Origin: an uncultured Clostridium sp.
GTDB lineage: Bacteria > Bacillota > Clostridia > TANB77 > CAG-508
Assembly (NCBI GenBank): GCA_946008205.1
Contig: CAMGAZ010000124.1
Coordinates: 1-5,186, forward strand
DNA length: 5,186 bases
Direction: 5' to 3'
Shown here in pieces: positions 1-5,133 of the stretch. The notes under the pieces were generated by a model that worked only from the letters and a program-made list of their open reading frames with translations, ran no database searches and was not told where the DNA came from. Position 1 is the stretch's first letter. Every line of letters starts with the position of its first letter. The position numbers and the translations under genes were made by a program.

Positions 1-71
1 CCATACAGATCATCAAAAAGCGTATCATAGCCTGGAAATACAATATCCAACTGAGCTCTGAATGCAACCTG
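1..71 (-). pseudogene. IS110-family transposase fragment (interior piece)
   Basis: Read on the minus strand from 71 down to 3, this stretch encodes 23 residues that include LDIVFPGYDTLFDDLY. The LDIVFP-x-(Y/F) pattern followed by an aromatic and acidic stretch resembles the middle of IS110-family transposases, just after the N-terminal DEDD nuclease domain. IS110 enzymes carry out site-specific insertion using a RuvC-like nuclease. The reading frame is open to the window edge and continues beyond position 1. Upstream it is cut by a stop codon at 74-72, with no start codon and no recognisable N-terminal portion in any frame of 72-200. The family assignment rests on a short motif recalled from memory. 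It could instead be a chance open frame, so confidence is moderate. If real, it is a relic broken by a later rearrangement near position 72. Confidence 0.45.
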
Positions 72-73
72 TT

Positions 74-117
74 AAACCGCAAACTCTACCCATAATAATA
101 ACTAATAAAACCGCAAA
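74..117. repeat. 10-bp direct repeat in the upstream spacer
   Basis: The sequence AAACCGCAAA occurs at 74-83 and again at 108-117, 34 bp apart start to start. The first copy abuts the breakpoint of the IS110-like fragment. It may be a small duplication left by a mobile-element junction, or chance in AT-rich DNA. No further copies were seen nearby, so it is not an array. Confidence 0.3.
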
Positions 118-127
118 TTAAATTAAT

Positions 128-179
128 AAACAGGTGGAAAATGTGCCTTTTGTGACGGCATAATCTTCCACCTGTTTTT
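128..179 (+). terminator. Hairpin with T-run, likely rho-independent terminator
   Basis: The arms AAACAGGTGGAA (128-139) and TTCCACCTGTTT (166-177) are perfect 12-bp reverse complements. The loop itself contains TGCC (144-147) and GGCA (157-160), which can extend the structure. The downstream arm runs into TTTTT (175-179), as expected for a rightward intrinsic terminator. The A-rich start of the upstream arm gives only a weak T-run on the minus strand. It lies between the IS110-like fragment and the next gene, so it may end transcription of a neighbouring element. An alternative is that it forms part of the left end of the insertion sequence carrying the next two genes. That element's right end lies outside the window, so this cannot be tested here. 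Confidence 0.5.
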
Positions 180-219
180 GTGATCTGATTGTAGTATGAT
201 AATCATGTAAAATATTTAG

Positions 220-235
220 AAAGGGAAAAGAAAAG
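220..235 (+). promoter_or_regulatory. Ribosome binding site with a probable lost start codon
   Basis: AAAGGGA at 220-226 is a reasonable Shine-Dalgarno sequence, with 7 nt between the last G and an AAG codon at 233-235. That codon is in frame with the 314-919 gene, and the frame is open from 203 onward with no ATG, GTG or TTG before 314. The simplest reading is that AAG was once ATG, giving an original protein about 27 residues longer at its N-terminus. A TATGAT hexamer at 195-200 could be a -10 element, but no good -35 lies at the right distance. Confidence 0.35.
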
Positions 236-313
236 AAACAGCCCGTTAAAGTATCCTACCCCTCTAACACTGTTCCTTTTCAATCGTCAGTTGATACTGA
301 TGATACAAGAAAC

Positions 314-919
314 ATGATACAAGATTTTTCACTAAACATCAAGTCAGCCTTTAATTCTTTTGATTTCAAATTCTTTGATGAACCTGATTTTGATACTGTT
401 GAAAGAATTGAAACTTATTGTCTCAATAATATCAATGCTTCTACACAGCACACTCATAATAATTCTACTTGTAAATCTTCTCAGCTGGTATATTTTAAAA
501 ATTATTCCAGACATTATGTATCTTATCATGGTAGTGTCCAGGATAATATGATTACAATTCCTGTTCTATACTGTAAAAATGACAAGCACTATCATGCCGT
601 TCTTCCAAACTCTATTATTGTTCCTTATTCATCTTTTTCTATTTTTTTCATATTAAAGGTACTCGCATTAAAATCATGTTCAGCTTTTACTGTTGAAGAA
701 ATAACAGAACGATTTTGTATATCGACTTCTACTCTCTATAGATGGATTTCTAAATATAATGTGTATTTGAGAATATTCAATACCTTGAAAAACAGATATC
801 ATATGCATTTCTTTGTACATCTTATTTATGATTTCAGTAATGTTATCCATGATATCTTTGACTTCAATCTTCATACACTTTTTCAATATGACCGCACTTT
901 ATCCAATCATGATTCCTGA
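314..919 (+). CDS. DUF6431-like HTH partner protein of a DDE transposase (probably decaying)
   Basis: This 201-residue protein resembles the small zinc-ribbon plus helix-turn-helix proteins (annotated DUF6431, from memory) encoded next to DDE transposases in Firmicutes. Their role is not established; DNA or end binding for the transposase is an inference. Visible features are a central region ending HAVLPNSIIVPYSSFS (94-109) and a helix-turn-helix at about 126-145 with the pattern TVEEITERF...STSTLYRWI. Relatives, as I recall them, carry two Cys-x-x-Cys knuckles. Here each keeps only its first cysteine, C53KSS and C87KND, so zinc binding is doubtful. The ATG at 314 has no convincing ribosome binding site, while a good one lies upstream before an AAG codon at 233, suggesting the original start is lost. 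It lies 86 bp upstream of, and is co-oriented with, the transposase gene, which fits one insertion sequence. Codon use is AT-rich. The family call is moderate; whether the protein is still made is uncertain. Confidence 0.55.
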   Translation: MIQDFSLNIKSAFNSFDFKFFDEPDFDTVERIETYCLNNINASTQHTHNNSTCKSSQLVYFKNYSRHYVSYHGSVQDNMITIPVLYCKNDKHYHAVLPNSIIVPYSSFSIFFILKVLALKSCSAFTVEEITERFCISTSTLYRWISKYNVYLRIFNTLKNRYHMHFFVHLIYDFSNVIHDIFDFNLHTLFQYDRTLSNHDS

Positions 920-991
920 TTGAATTTCTTCAGTTTCAATTAAATAACTTGGCAATGTCTTTCGTATTTTTGCTGTTCTATACTCAATTAT

Positions 992-998
992 GAGGAGG
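992..998 (+). promoter_or_regulatory. Strong ribosome binding site fixing the transposase start
   Basis: GAGGAGG lies 7 nt upstream of the ATG at 1006, which sets that ATG as the transposase start. The 86-bp gap after the preceding gene shows no convincing promoter or terminator, so the two genes may share a transcript. Confidence 0.75.
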
Positions 999-1005
999 AA
1001 GATAT

Positions 1006-1821
1006 ATGAACATACAAAATACAGACAGTTATGAGTATAGAAAACTTATCGGCCAGATAAAATTTTCATTTATAGCACCTGTTGTATCACGAACTTTTAT
1101 AGATGATTCAATAAGTGCCTACTTTAAACGCGTCTCTGAAACTGAAATTGACTGGCCAGATGGCACAAAAAGAAGGTTTTCTGATCAGACGATGAAATGG
1201 TGGCTCCATGTATACAGAAAATATGGCTTTGAAGGTCTGATGCCTAAAGACCGTCTGGATCTTGGCAGAGTAAGAAAACTTGATGATGACCATAAAAGAT
1301 ATATTGCTGATCTTATTGGCCAGTATCCCAAGATTACAGGGGTCATGATCTATGAAAAAATGATTGAAGATGGTGTATTAAATGTAGGTGACTGTTCCGT
1401 TGATACTATACAGCGCTATATCAGAAACAGCGGCTTACGAAATGGACAGGGTGAGACTTTAGTCAAGGAAAGAAGAACCTGGGAATTCGCTCATTCATGT
1501 GATGGCTATGAAGCTGATACCTGCCATACATTTTATATTTACGATGAAGATAGCACATACAGGAAAACGTATCTGATTGCCATTATCGACAATCATTCAA
1601 GAATGATCGTTGGTGCAGAGTTCTTTTTCAATGACAATGCCGTCATTTTTCAAAAGGTATGGCATGATGCTGTCTTAAGATACGGTAAAAGTAAAGTAAT
1701 CATCTTAGATAATGGCAGCAGCTACAAAAATAAAAGCACAAAGGAAATAGAGGCAAAACTTGGGACTAAAATCATTTATAATCCCCCATACCAGCCTGTC
1801 GGAATTATGTGTACTTTATGA
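1006..1821 (+). pseudogene. DDE (rve/IS481-like) transposase, truncated by insertion of the recombinase trio
   Basis: This is the N-terminal part of a cut-and-paste type transposase. Residues about 15-150 carry helix-turn-helix DNA-binding segments, including GLMPKDR and VDTIQRYIRNSGLR. The integrase core starts near residue 165. The first aspartate is D171 (YEADTCHT) and the second is D235 (IILDNGSSYKN). The strand before the active-site helix is IIYNPPYQPVG, ending at G266. Relatives normally continue with a segment like KAKIER; with that continuation the glutamate falls at about residue 271, giving DD(35)E spacing. Here the codon for G266 (1801-1803) is followed by foreign sequence that adds IMCTL and a TGA stop at 1819-1821. 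The catalytic glutamate and the whole C-terminus are therefore missing, so the product should be inactive. The missing 3' part should lie beyond the right edge of the window. Its base composition is higher in GC than the trio (one counted 60-bp row has 25 G/C, against 16 in a trio row). The exact IS family, IS481 or a related rve group, is not certain. Confidence 0.8.
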
Positions 1822-1828
1822 TTATGTG
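1804..1828. repeat. Tandem 8-bp direct repeat at the left edge of the element
   Basis: ATTATGTG occurs at 1804-1811 and 1821-1828, 17 bp apart. The same octamer in inverse orientation is at 1879-1886 (CACATAAT), and it recurs at the right end at 5140-5147. The first copy begins exactly where the transposase reading frame is lost. Repeated recognition words near an element edge are consistent with recombinase-binding sites, but binding is inferred and the core crossover site cannot be pinpointed. Confidence 0.45.
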
Positions 1829-1886
1829 GAGTTTTTTCATTTTTTTAGCCAATCAGGCTCTTTTTTATTTAAAAACTCCACATAAT
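1821..1886. repeat. Left-end palindrome, 16-bp arms
   Basis: ATTATGTGGAGTTTTT at 1821-1836 is the exact reverse complement of AAAAACTCCACATAAT at 1871-1886. The 34-bp interior holds a second, smaller inverted repeat (1847-1859) flanked by T-runs on both sides, so the two T-rich strands cannot pair and the structure is a hairpin within a hairpin. The stem could form a cruciform or present two recombinase sites in opposite orientation. The 34-bp spacing is much longer than the usual 6-8 bp of a tyrosine recombinase crossover site, so each arm may instead be an accessory binding site. Confidence 0.75.
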
Positions 1887-1894
1887 ATTTTCTT
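1840..1894. repeat. Left terminal inverted repeat of the RIT element (IRL, visible part)
   Basis: These 55 bases are a perfect reverse complement of 5132-5186. The match ends on the inner side at 1894 (the next base differs), 39 bp before the ritA start codon. On the outer side it is limited only by the window edge at 5186. If the symmetry continues, the full repeat would cover at least 1821-1894, about 74 bp. Perfect identity over this length implies strong selection on both ends or recent origin. Confidence 0.9.
1847..1866 (+). terminator. Inward-reading terminator-like hairpin in the left end
   Basis: AGCC (1847-1850) and GGCT (1856-1859) form a short stem around AATCA, followed by C and TTTTTT (1861-1866). 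The 4-bp stem is weak alone, but it sits inside the 16-bp palindrome and has a good T-run. Read rightward, it would stop transcripts coming from the interrupted transposase gene before they reach ritA. The same structure may equally be needed only for recombination. Confidence 0.35.
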
Positions 1895-1896
1895 GA

Positions 1897-1917
1897 TTGT
1901 ACTATAACTTTGTACAA
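1897..1917. promoter_or_regulatory. 6-bp inverted repeat next to the ritA ribosome binding site
   Basis: TTGTAC (1897-1902) and GTACAA (1912-1917) are inverted copies separated by 9 bp, lying between the left terminal repeat and the ritA Shine-Dalgarno sequence. This could be an operator, a recombinase-binding site used for autoregulation, or an mRNA hairpin near the ribosome binding site. TATAAC at 1903-1908 and CATAAT at 1881-1886 are possible -10 elements, but neither has a clear -35, so the trio promoter remains unassigned. This element is not repeated at the right end. Confidence 0.35.
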
Positions 1918-1918
1918 A

Positions 1919-1924
1919 AGGAGG
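1919..1924 (+). promoter_or_regulatory. Ribosome binding site deciding the ritA start
   Basis: AGGAGG lies 9 nt before the ATG at 1934. An in-frame TTG at 1910 is upstream of this site and has no Shine-Dalgarno of its own, so the ATG is chosen. Confidence 0.8.
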
Positions 1925-1933
1925 AAAAGTTAT

Positions 1934-3139
1934 ATGTACATACTAAAAGATTTGATAAATCAAGCTTTTGAAGAATTACTTAATGCCGGTTACAGTTATA
2001 AAACTGTTTATGGCGCTAACTGGTATATATGGAACAGGTTGAATAAAACATACGGTGAAGATGAAGTTTTTTTAGAAGATATGGTTTATGAATATTGTAA
2101 AGACTATTTTGGAAGAGATATATACTCAATCGATAAAAGTAAACTAAGAGATTGTGAATGCAGATATATTTCTGCTTTTAATAATCTAATCAAGGTATAC
2201 AAAGGAATTCCTTTAAAGAAGAATGATACTCATTTTCATCTTAATCAAAAACTCTCTCATCAAACAGAAAACTTATTAAATAAATATTTAAAGAAATGCA
2301 GACTTGATGGAAATTCAGAAACGACATTATCAAACAAACGAATGAGAATAAGAAATTTTATAATTGATTCAAATTTTGATTCAATCAATAAAGATTCTTT
2401 AAAAGAATATTTAAATAGACGAAAAAAAGAGATGGGTAAAACTGCGTATGTCATTGATATGAGACTTATACGCAGATTTCTTGTCTTTTGTTATGAGGAA
2501 CATTTTATATCGAAAGAATTACTTCTAATATGGCCTTCAAGCTTCAGTTCAATAGCTGATAAAAGCGTTCCTTCAGTTTATACAACTGATGAAATCAAAC
2601 AATTACTTGATTCATCAAAAGACTTTAAACATGAAGATAATCATTTAAGAAATTACGCTATTCTTTCTTTGGTTGTTTATTCAGGAATGAGGGCCAATGA
2701 TGTTGTTCATTTGAAAACATCCAATCTTAATTGGAGACTGAGTGAAATAAAATTCATTCAACAAAAGACAAGAAAAGAACACATTATACCTTTGATACCA
2801 GAAATAGGAAATCCAATAATCGAATATATAAAAAGCGAAAGAAAATCTTCCTCACAATTTTTGTTTACCAAAGAAAATGGTGAACAAATGAGTTCAGGTA
2901 TGATTACTCATATAATTGGAAATTATTTTTCTAATGCACCATTTGATTTGAAAGGAAGGCATTATGGGGCACATGCATTACGTCATAGTTTAGCTACTCA
3001 TCTAATCAATGATTCTGTGCCACCTTTTACAGTTGCTAATGTTTTAGGCCATTCTAGTACAGAATGTATACATATATATGCAAAGGTTGATTTAAATCAT
3101 TTAAGAAAATGTATATTGGAGGCTCCTTATCGTGCGTAA
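1934..3139 (+). CDS. ritA: RIT tyrosine recombinase RitA
   Basis: A 401-residue site-specific recombinase that cuts and rejoins DNA through a covalent 3'-phosphotyrosine link. It has three parts: an extra N-terminal region (about 1-100) beginning with a helical stretch that contains NAGYSYKTVYGANWYIW, a SAM-like core-binding domain (about 108-200), and the catalytic domain (about 213-395). The complete catalytic set is visible: R253 (SGMRAND), K278 (QQKTRKEH), H347 and R350 (HALRH), H373 (LGHSS) and the nucleophile Y382 (IHIYAKVD). The start is the ATG preceded by AGGAGG. It is the first gene of the trio, only 39 bp from the left terminal repeat, and its last 8 bp overlap ritB. The extra N-terminal region may bind arm-type sites, which is an inference. 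The gene is intact, so the element may be active or recently so. The symbol follows RIT gene order, not a database match. Confidence 0.85.
   Translation: MYILKDLINQAFEELLNAGYSYKTVYGANWYIWNRLNKTYGEDEVFLEDMVYEYCKDYFGRDIYSIDKSKLRDCECRYISAFNNLIKVYKGIPLKKNDTHFHLNQKLSHQTENLLNKYLKKCRLDGNSETTLSNKRMRIRNFIIDSNFDSINKDSLKEYLNRRKKEMGKTAYVIDMRLIRRFLVFCYEEHFISKELLLIWPSSFSSIADKSVPSVYTTDEIKQLLDSSKDFKHEDNHLRNYAILSLVVYSGMRANDVVHLKTSNLNWRLSEIKFIQQKTRKEHIIPLIPEIGNPIIEYIKSERKSSSQFLFTKENGEQMSSGMITHIIGNYFSNAPFDLKGRHYGAHALRHSLATHLINDSVPPFTVANVLGHSSTECIHIYAKVDLNHLRKCILEAPYRA
3118..3122 (+). promoter_or_regulatory. Ribosome binding site of ritB inside the end of ritA
   Basis: GGAGG lies 9 nt before the GTG at 3132, inside the ritA coding sequence. 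This supports GTG as the ritB start and implies translational coupling to ritA. Confidence 0.75.
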
Positions 3140-4136
3140 ATTAGTCAGTCCATGGAAGGACCATTTGATAAATTTTTATGAATATAAGAAATTGTGTGGC
3201 TATAAATATGATTCAACCGAATATGTTCTTGTTATGTTTGATCAATACTATGCAAATTTAAAAATTGAGGATATGTTGTTTTCAAGGGATATAATAGAAC
3301 CATTTTTATATTTGAAATCTAATGAAAGAATTTCAAATCAAAGATATAAAGCATCAGTATTACGACAATTTGGGAAATATTTATATTTAAATAATGTGAT
3401 TGAGAACATATATATAATTCCACCAATTTCAATCAAAGGTGAAAAAGAATTCATCCCTCATATCTATACCAAACAAGAACTAAGAAAGATTGTAAACTAT
3501 CTAGAAAATTATAAATATCCAATGGTGCCTGGAGGGTTTAAACATTGTCCAAATATGCTCAATGCCGTTACGTTATGCATTAAGATACTGATTTGTACCG
3601 GAATGCGACTTGGGGAAGTTCTTAATTTGAAAATTAAGAATATCGAATTTGAACAGAACTTATTTTACATAGATATCGCTAAAAATGATAATCAAAGAAT
3701 TATACCGATATCACATACTTTAAAAGAAGAAATATTAGAATACATAGAAAAAACACCGTTTATATTAGAAAATCATGATTTTCTATTGTGTATCGACTAT
3801 GAAAAAAAACTCAAACCAACTAATGTTAATCGTTATTTTTATAAAGCACTTAACCATTGTGGGCTTAAAAATTTAGAATCTAGAAGCCCTAGAATTCATG
3901 ACTTTCGTCATACATTTGCTGTAATGAGTCTGACGCAGCTTCAAAAAAATGAAGAAAATATAAATTTATCATTATCCTATCTATCAACCTATTTAGGCCA
4001 TAAATCATTTAATGAAACTCAAAAATATATTTGGATGACACCAATCATATTTGAAGATATAAAAAACAAAATGGAAGAATATTCAAGATTTATTATGGAT
4101 ATTTTTGGAGGTGAAAAATTTGATGAAGATGAGTAA
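3132..4136 (+). CDS. ritB: RIT tyrosine recombinase RitB
   Basis: A 334-residue tyrosine recombinase. The N-terminal core-binding region (about 5-100) contains the signature-like stretch FYEYKKLCGYKYDSTEYVL, similar in feel to the second recombinase of RIT elements and to Tn554 TnpA. The catalytic domain covers about 115-320. Catalytic residues are all present: R159 (TGMRLGE), K184 (AKNDNQR), H256 and R259 (HDFRH), H290 (LGHKS) and nucleophile Y299 (TQKYIWM). Translation most likely starts at GTG, preceded by GGAGG. The gene overlaps ritA by 8 bp and ritC by 14 bp, so it should be co-translated with both. A short lysine-rich insertion-like stretch lies between the catalytic lysine and the HxxR motif, with no sign of frameshift. 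Its individual role in strand exchange is not known; it presumably acts in the same complex as its neighbours. Confidence 0.85.
   Translation: MRKLVSPWKDHLINFYEYKKLCGYKYDSTEYVLVMFDQYYANLKIEDMLFSRDIIEPFLYLKSNERISNQRYKASVLRQFGKYLYLNNVIENIYIIPPISIKGEKEFIPHIYTKQELRKIVNYLENYKYPMVPGGFKHCPNMLNAVTLCIKILICTGMRLGEVLNLKIKNIEFEQNLFYIDIAKNDNQRIIPISHTLKEEILEYIEKTPFILENHDFLLCIDYEKKLKPTNVNRYFYKALNHCGLKNLESRSPRIHDFRHTFAVMSLTQLQKNEENINLSLSYLSTYLGHKSFNETQKYIWMTPIIFEDIKNKMEEYSRFIMDIFGGEKFDEDE
4107..4111 (+). promoter_or_regulatory. Ribosome binding site of ritC inside the end of ritB
   Basis: GGAGG precedes three in-frame candidates: TTG 4120 (8-nt spacing), ATG 4123 (11 nt) and ATG 4129 (17 nt). ATG 4123 is preferred because it is a standard start codon at an acceptable distance; TTG 4120 is possible. 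The TTG at 4105 overlaps the binding site itself and is rejected. Confidence 0.6.
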
Positions 4137-5133
4137 TGATTTTCCAACTATTTTAAATTCATATTTTTCTAAACATTTAAAGCTGGAGAGAAGATTCAGT
4201 GCCAATACGTACATTACCTATTTAACAGTATTAAAACAATATATCCATTTCTTAAACAGTGAATTAAATATCAGTAATAAGAAAATAAGTATAACTGATT
4301 TTGAAAAAAATAATATAATTTCTTTTTTAAATTATGCAGAAACAACATTGAAAGTCAGTCCAAGAACAAGAAACCATAAACTTACTGTATTGAATTCATT
4401 TTTAGAATATGCTCAATCTATTTATCCTCTTTATATAGAACTATATGTAGCTTCAAAGTCAATCAAACTTAAAAGAGTTAAAAAAGAAAAAATGGATTTT
4501 ATGACTGTCGAAGAATTAAAAGCTTTCTTTGAATGCATCGATTTGAAACATAAAACTGGATACAAGCATTATGTAATGCTTACTACCTTGTATGAAACAG
4601 CCACCAGGGTCAGTGAATTAATAAATATACGAACAACAGATTTATTTTTTAGTGAAAATCCATATATTAAAATTGTAGGAAAAGGAAACAAGGAAAGAAT
4701 AATATATATCAATGATTCCGTAGTTTCTATGATTGAGGAATATAGAAAAAAATTCAATATTTCTAATGGTTATTTATTTTTAAATAACAGTGGCAATCAG
4801 TTTACAAGATACGGTGTCAATAAAATTGTAAATAAATATTTTGAACAGGCAAAACAAAAATGTCAAACACTAAGAAGCAAAACCAATACCCCACATACCT
4901 TCAGACAAACAAAAGCAGTTCATTTTCTTCAAAATGGAACAGCGTTACCAATCATACAACGCTTTTTAGGACATAGTAATATACAAACAACAGAAATATA
5001 CTTAGATATTACAAACAGTGTTGTAATCGAAGCAGTTAAATTATCGGCTAACATAATTACTTCATCAAACGAAAAAGCATTATGGGCAGGTGATGAGGAT
5101 TTGATATCACTATTAGAAAGCTTATCAAATTAA
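4123..5133 (+). CDS. ritC: RIT tyrosine recombinase RitC
   Basis: A 336-residue tyrosine recombinase with the compact XerC/XerD-like two-domain plan. The core-binding domain (about 5-105) includes LERRFSANTYITYLTVLKQY. The catalytic domain (about 120-310) contains R162 (ATRVSEL), K187 (GKGNKER), H258 and R261 (HTFR), H284 (LGHSN) and nucleophile Y293 (EIYLDI). The residue after R261 is glutamine rather than the common histidine, which is not expected to abolish catalysis. Its C-terminal half closely follows the third recombinase of RIT elements as I recall it. It overlaps ritB by 14 bp. Its TAA stop codon overlaps the first two bases of the right terminal repeat, so there is no spare DNA at this end. 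It has no extra N-terminal domain, unlike RitA, which suggests the three proteins are specialised rather than redundant. Confidence 0.85.
   Translation: MKMSNDFPTILNSYFSKHLKLERRFSANTYITYLTVLKQYIHFLNSELNISNKKISITDFEKNNIISFLNYAETTLKVSPRTRNHKLTVLNSFLEYAQSIYPLYIELYVASKSIKLKRVKKEKMDFMTVEELKAFFECIDLKHKTGYKHYVMLTTLYETATRVSELINIRTTDLFFSENPYIKIVGKGNKERIIYINDSVVSMIEEYRKKFNISNGYLFLNNSGNQFTRYGVNKIVNKYFEQAKQKCQTLRSKTNTPHTFRQTKAVHFLQNGTALPIIQRFLGHSNIQTTEIYLDITNSVVIEAVKLSANIITSSNEKALWAGDEDLISLLESLSN

Noticed and set aside
3..95. Plus-strand open frame ending at a TAA at 93-95 as the tail of a gene
   Set aside because: Its 30 residues show no recognisable motif, and the minus strand of the same stretch resembles IS110 transposase better.
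344..886. Minus-strand and alternate-frame open frames inside the DUF6431-like gene
   Set aside because: They overlap a frame with recognisable domain features and have no ribosome binding sites or family resemblance.
1108..1293. Minus-strand open frame inside the transposase
   Set aside because: It is a shadow of the transposase frame with no start signal or recognisable motif. The same holds for the minus-strand frames at 2260-2454 and 4569-4757.
1006..1821. Treating the 271-residue transposase as a complete functional protein
   Set aside because: The last five residues come from the inserted element, and the catalytic Glu region and C-terminus are absent.
1804..1886. CRISPR array or tRNA-like structure at the repeat-rich left end
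   Set aside because: The repeats are short, inverted and too few. There are no regular spacers and no cloverleaf or CCA-end pattern.
1910..1933. Upstream TTG start for ritA at 1910
   Set aside because: The AGGAGG at 1919-1924 lies downstream of it, and the TTG has no ribosome binding site; ATG 1934 fits far better.
4105..4122. TTG start for ritC at 4105
   Set aside because: The codon overlaps the GGAGG that serves as the ribosome binding site, so starts at 4120 or 4123 are more plausible.
1934..5133. Tn554-type transposon instead of RIT
   Set aside because: Tn554 carries a small non-recombinase TnpC and a much larger TnpB. Here all three proteins are full tyrosine recombinases of 334-401 residues.
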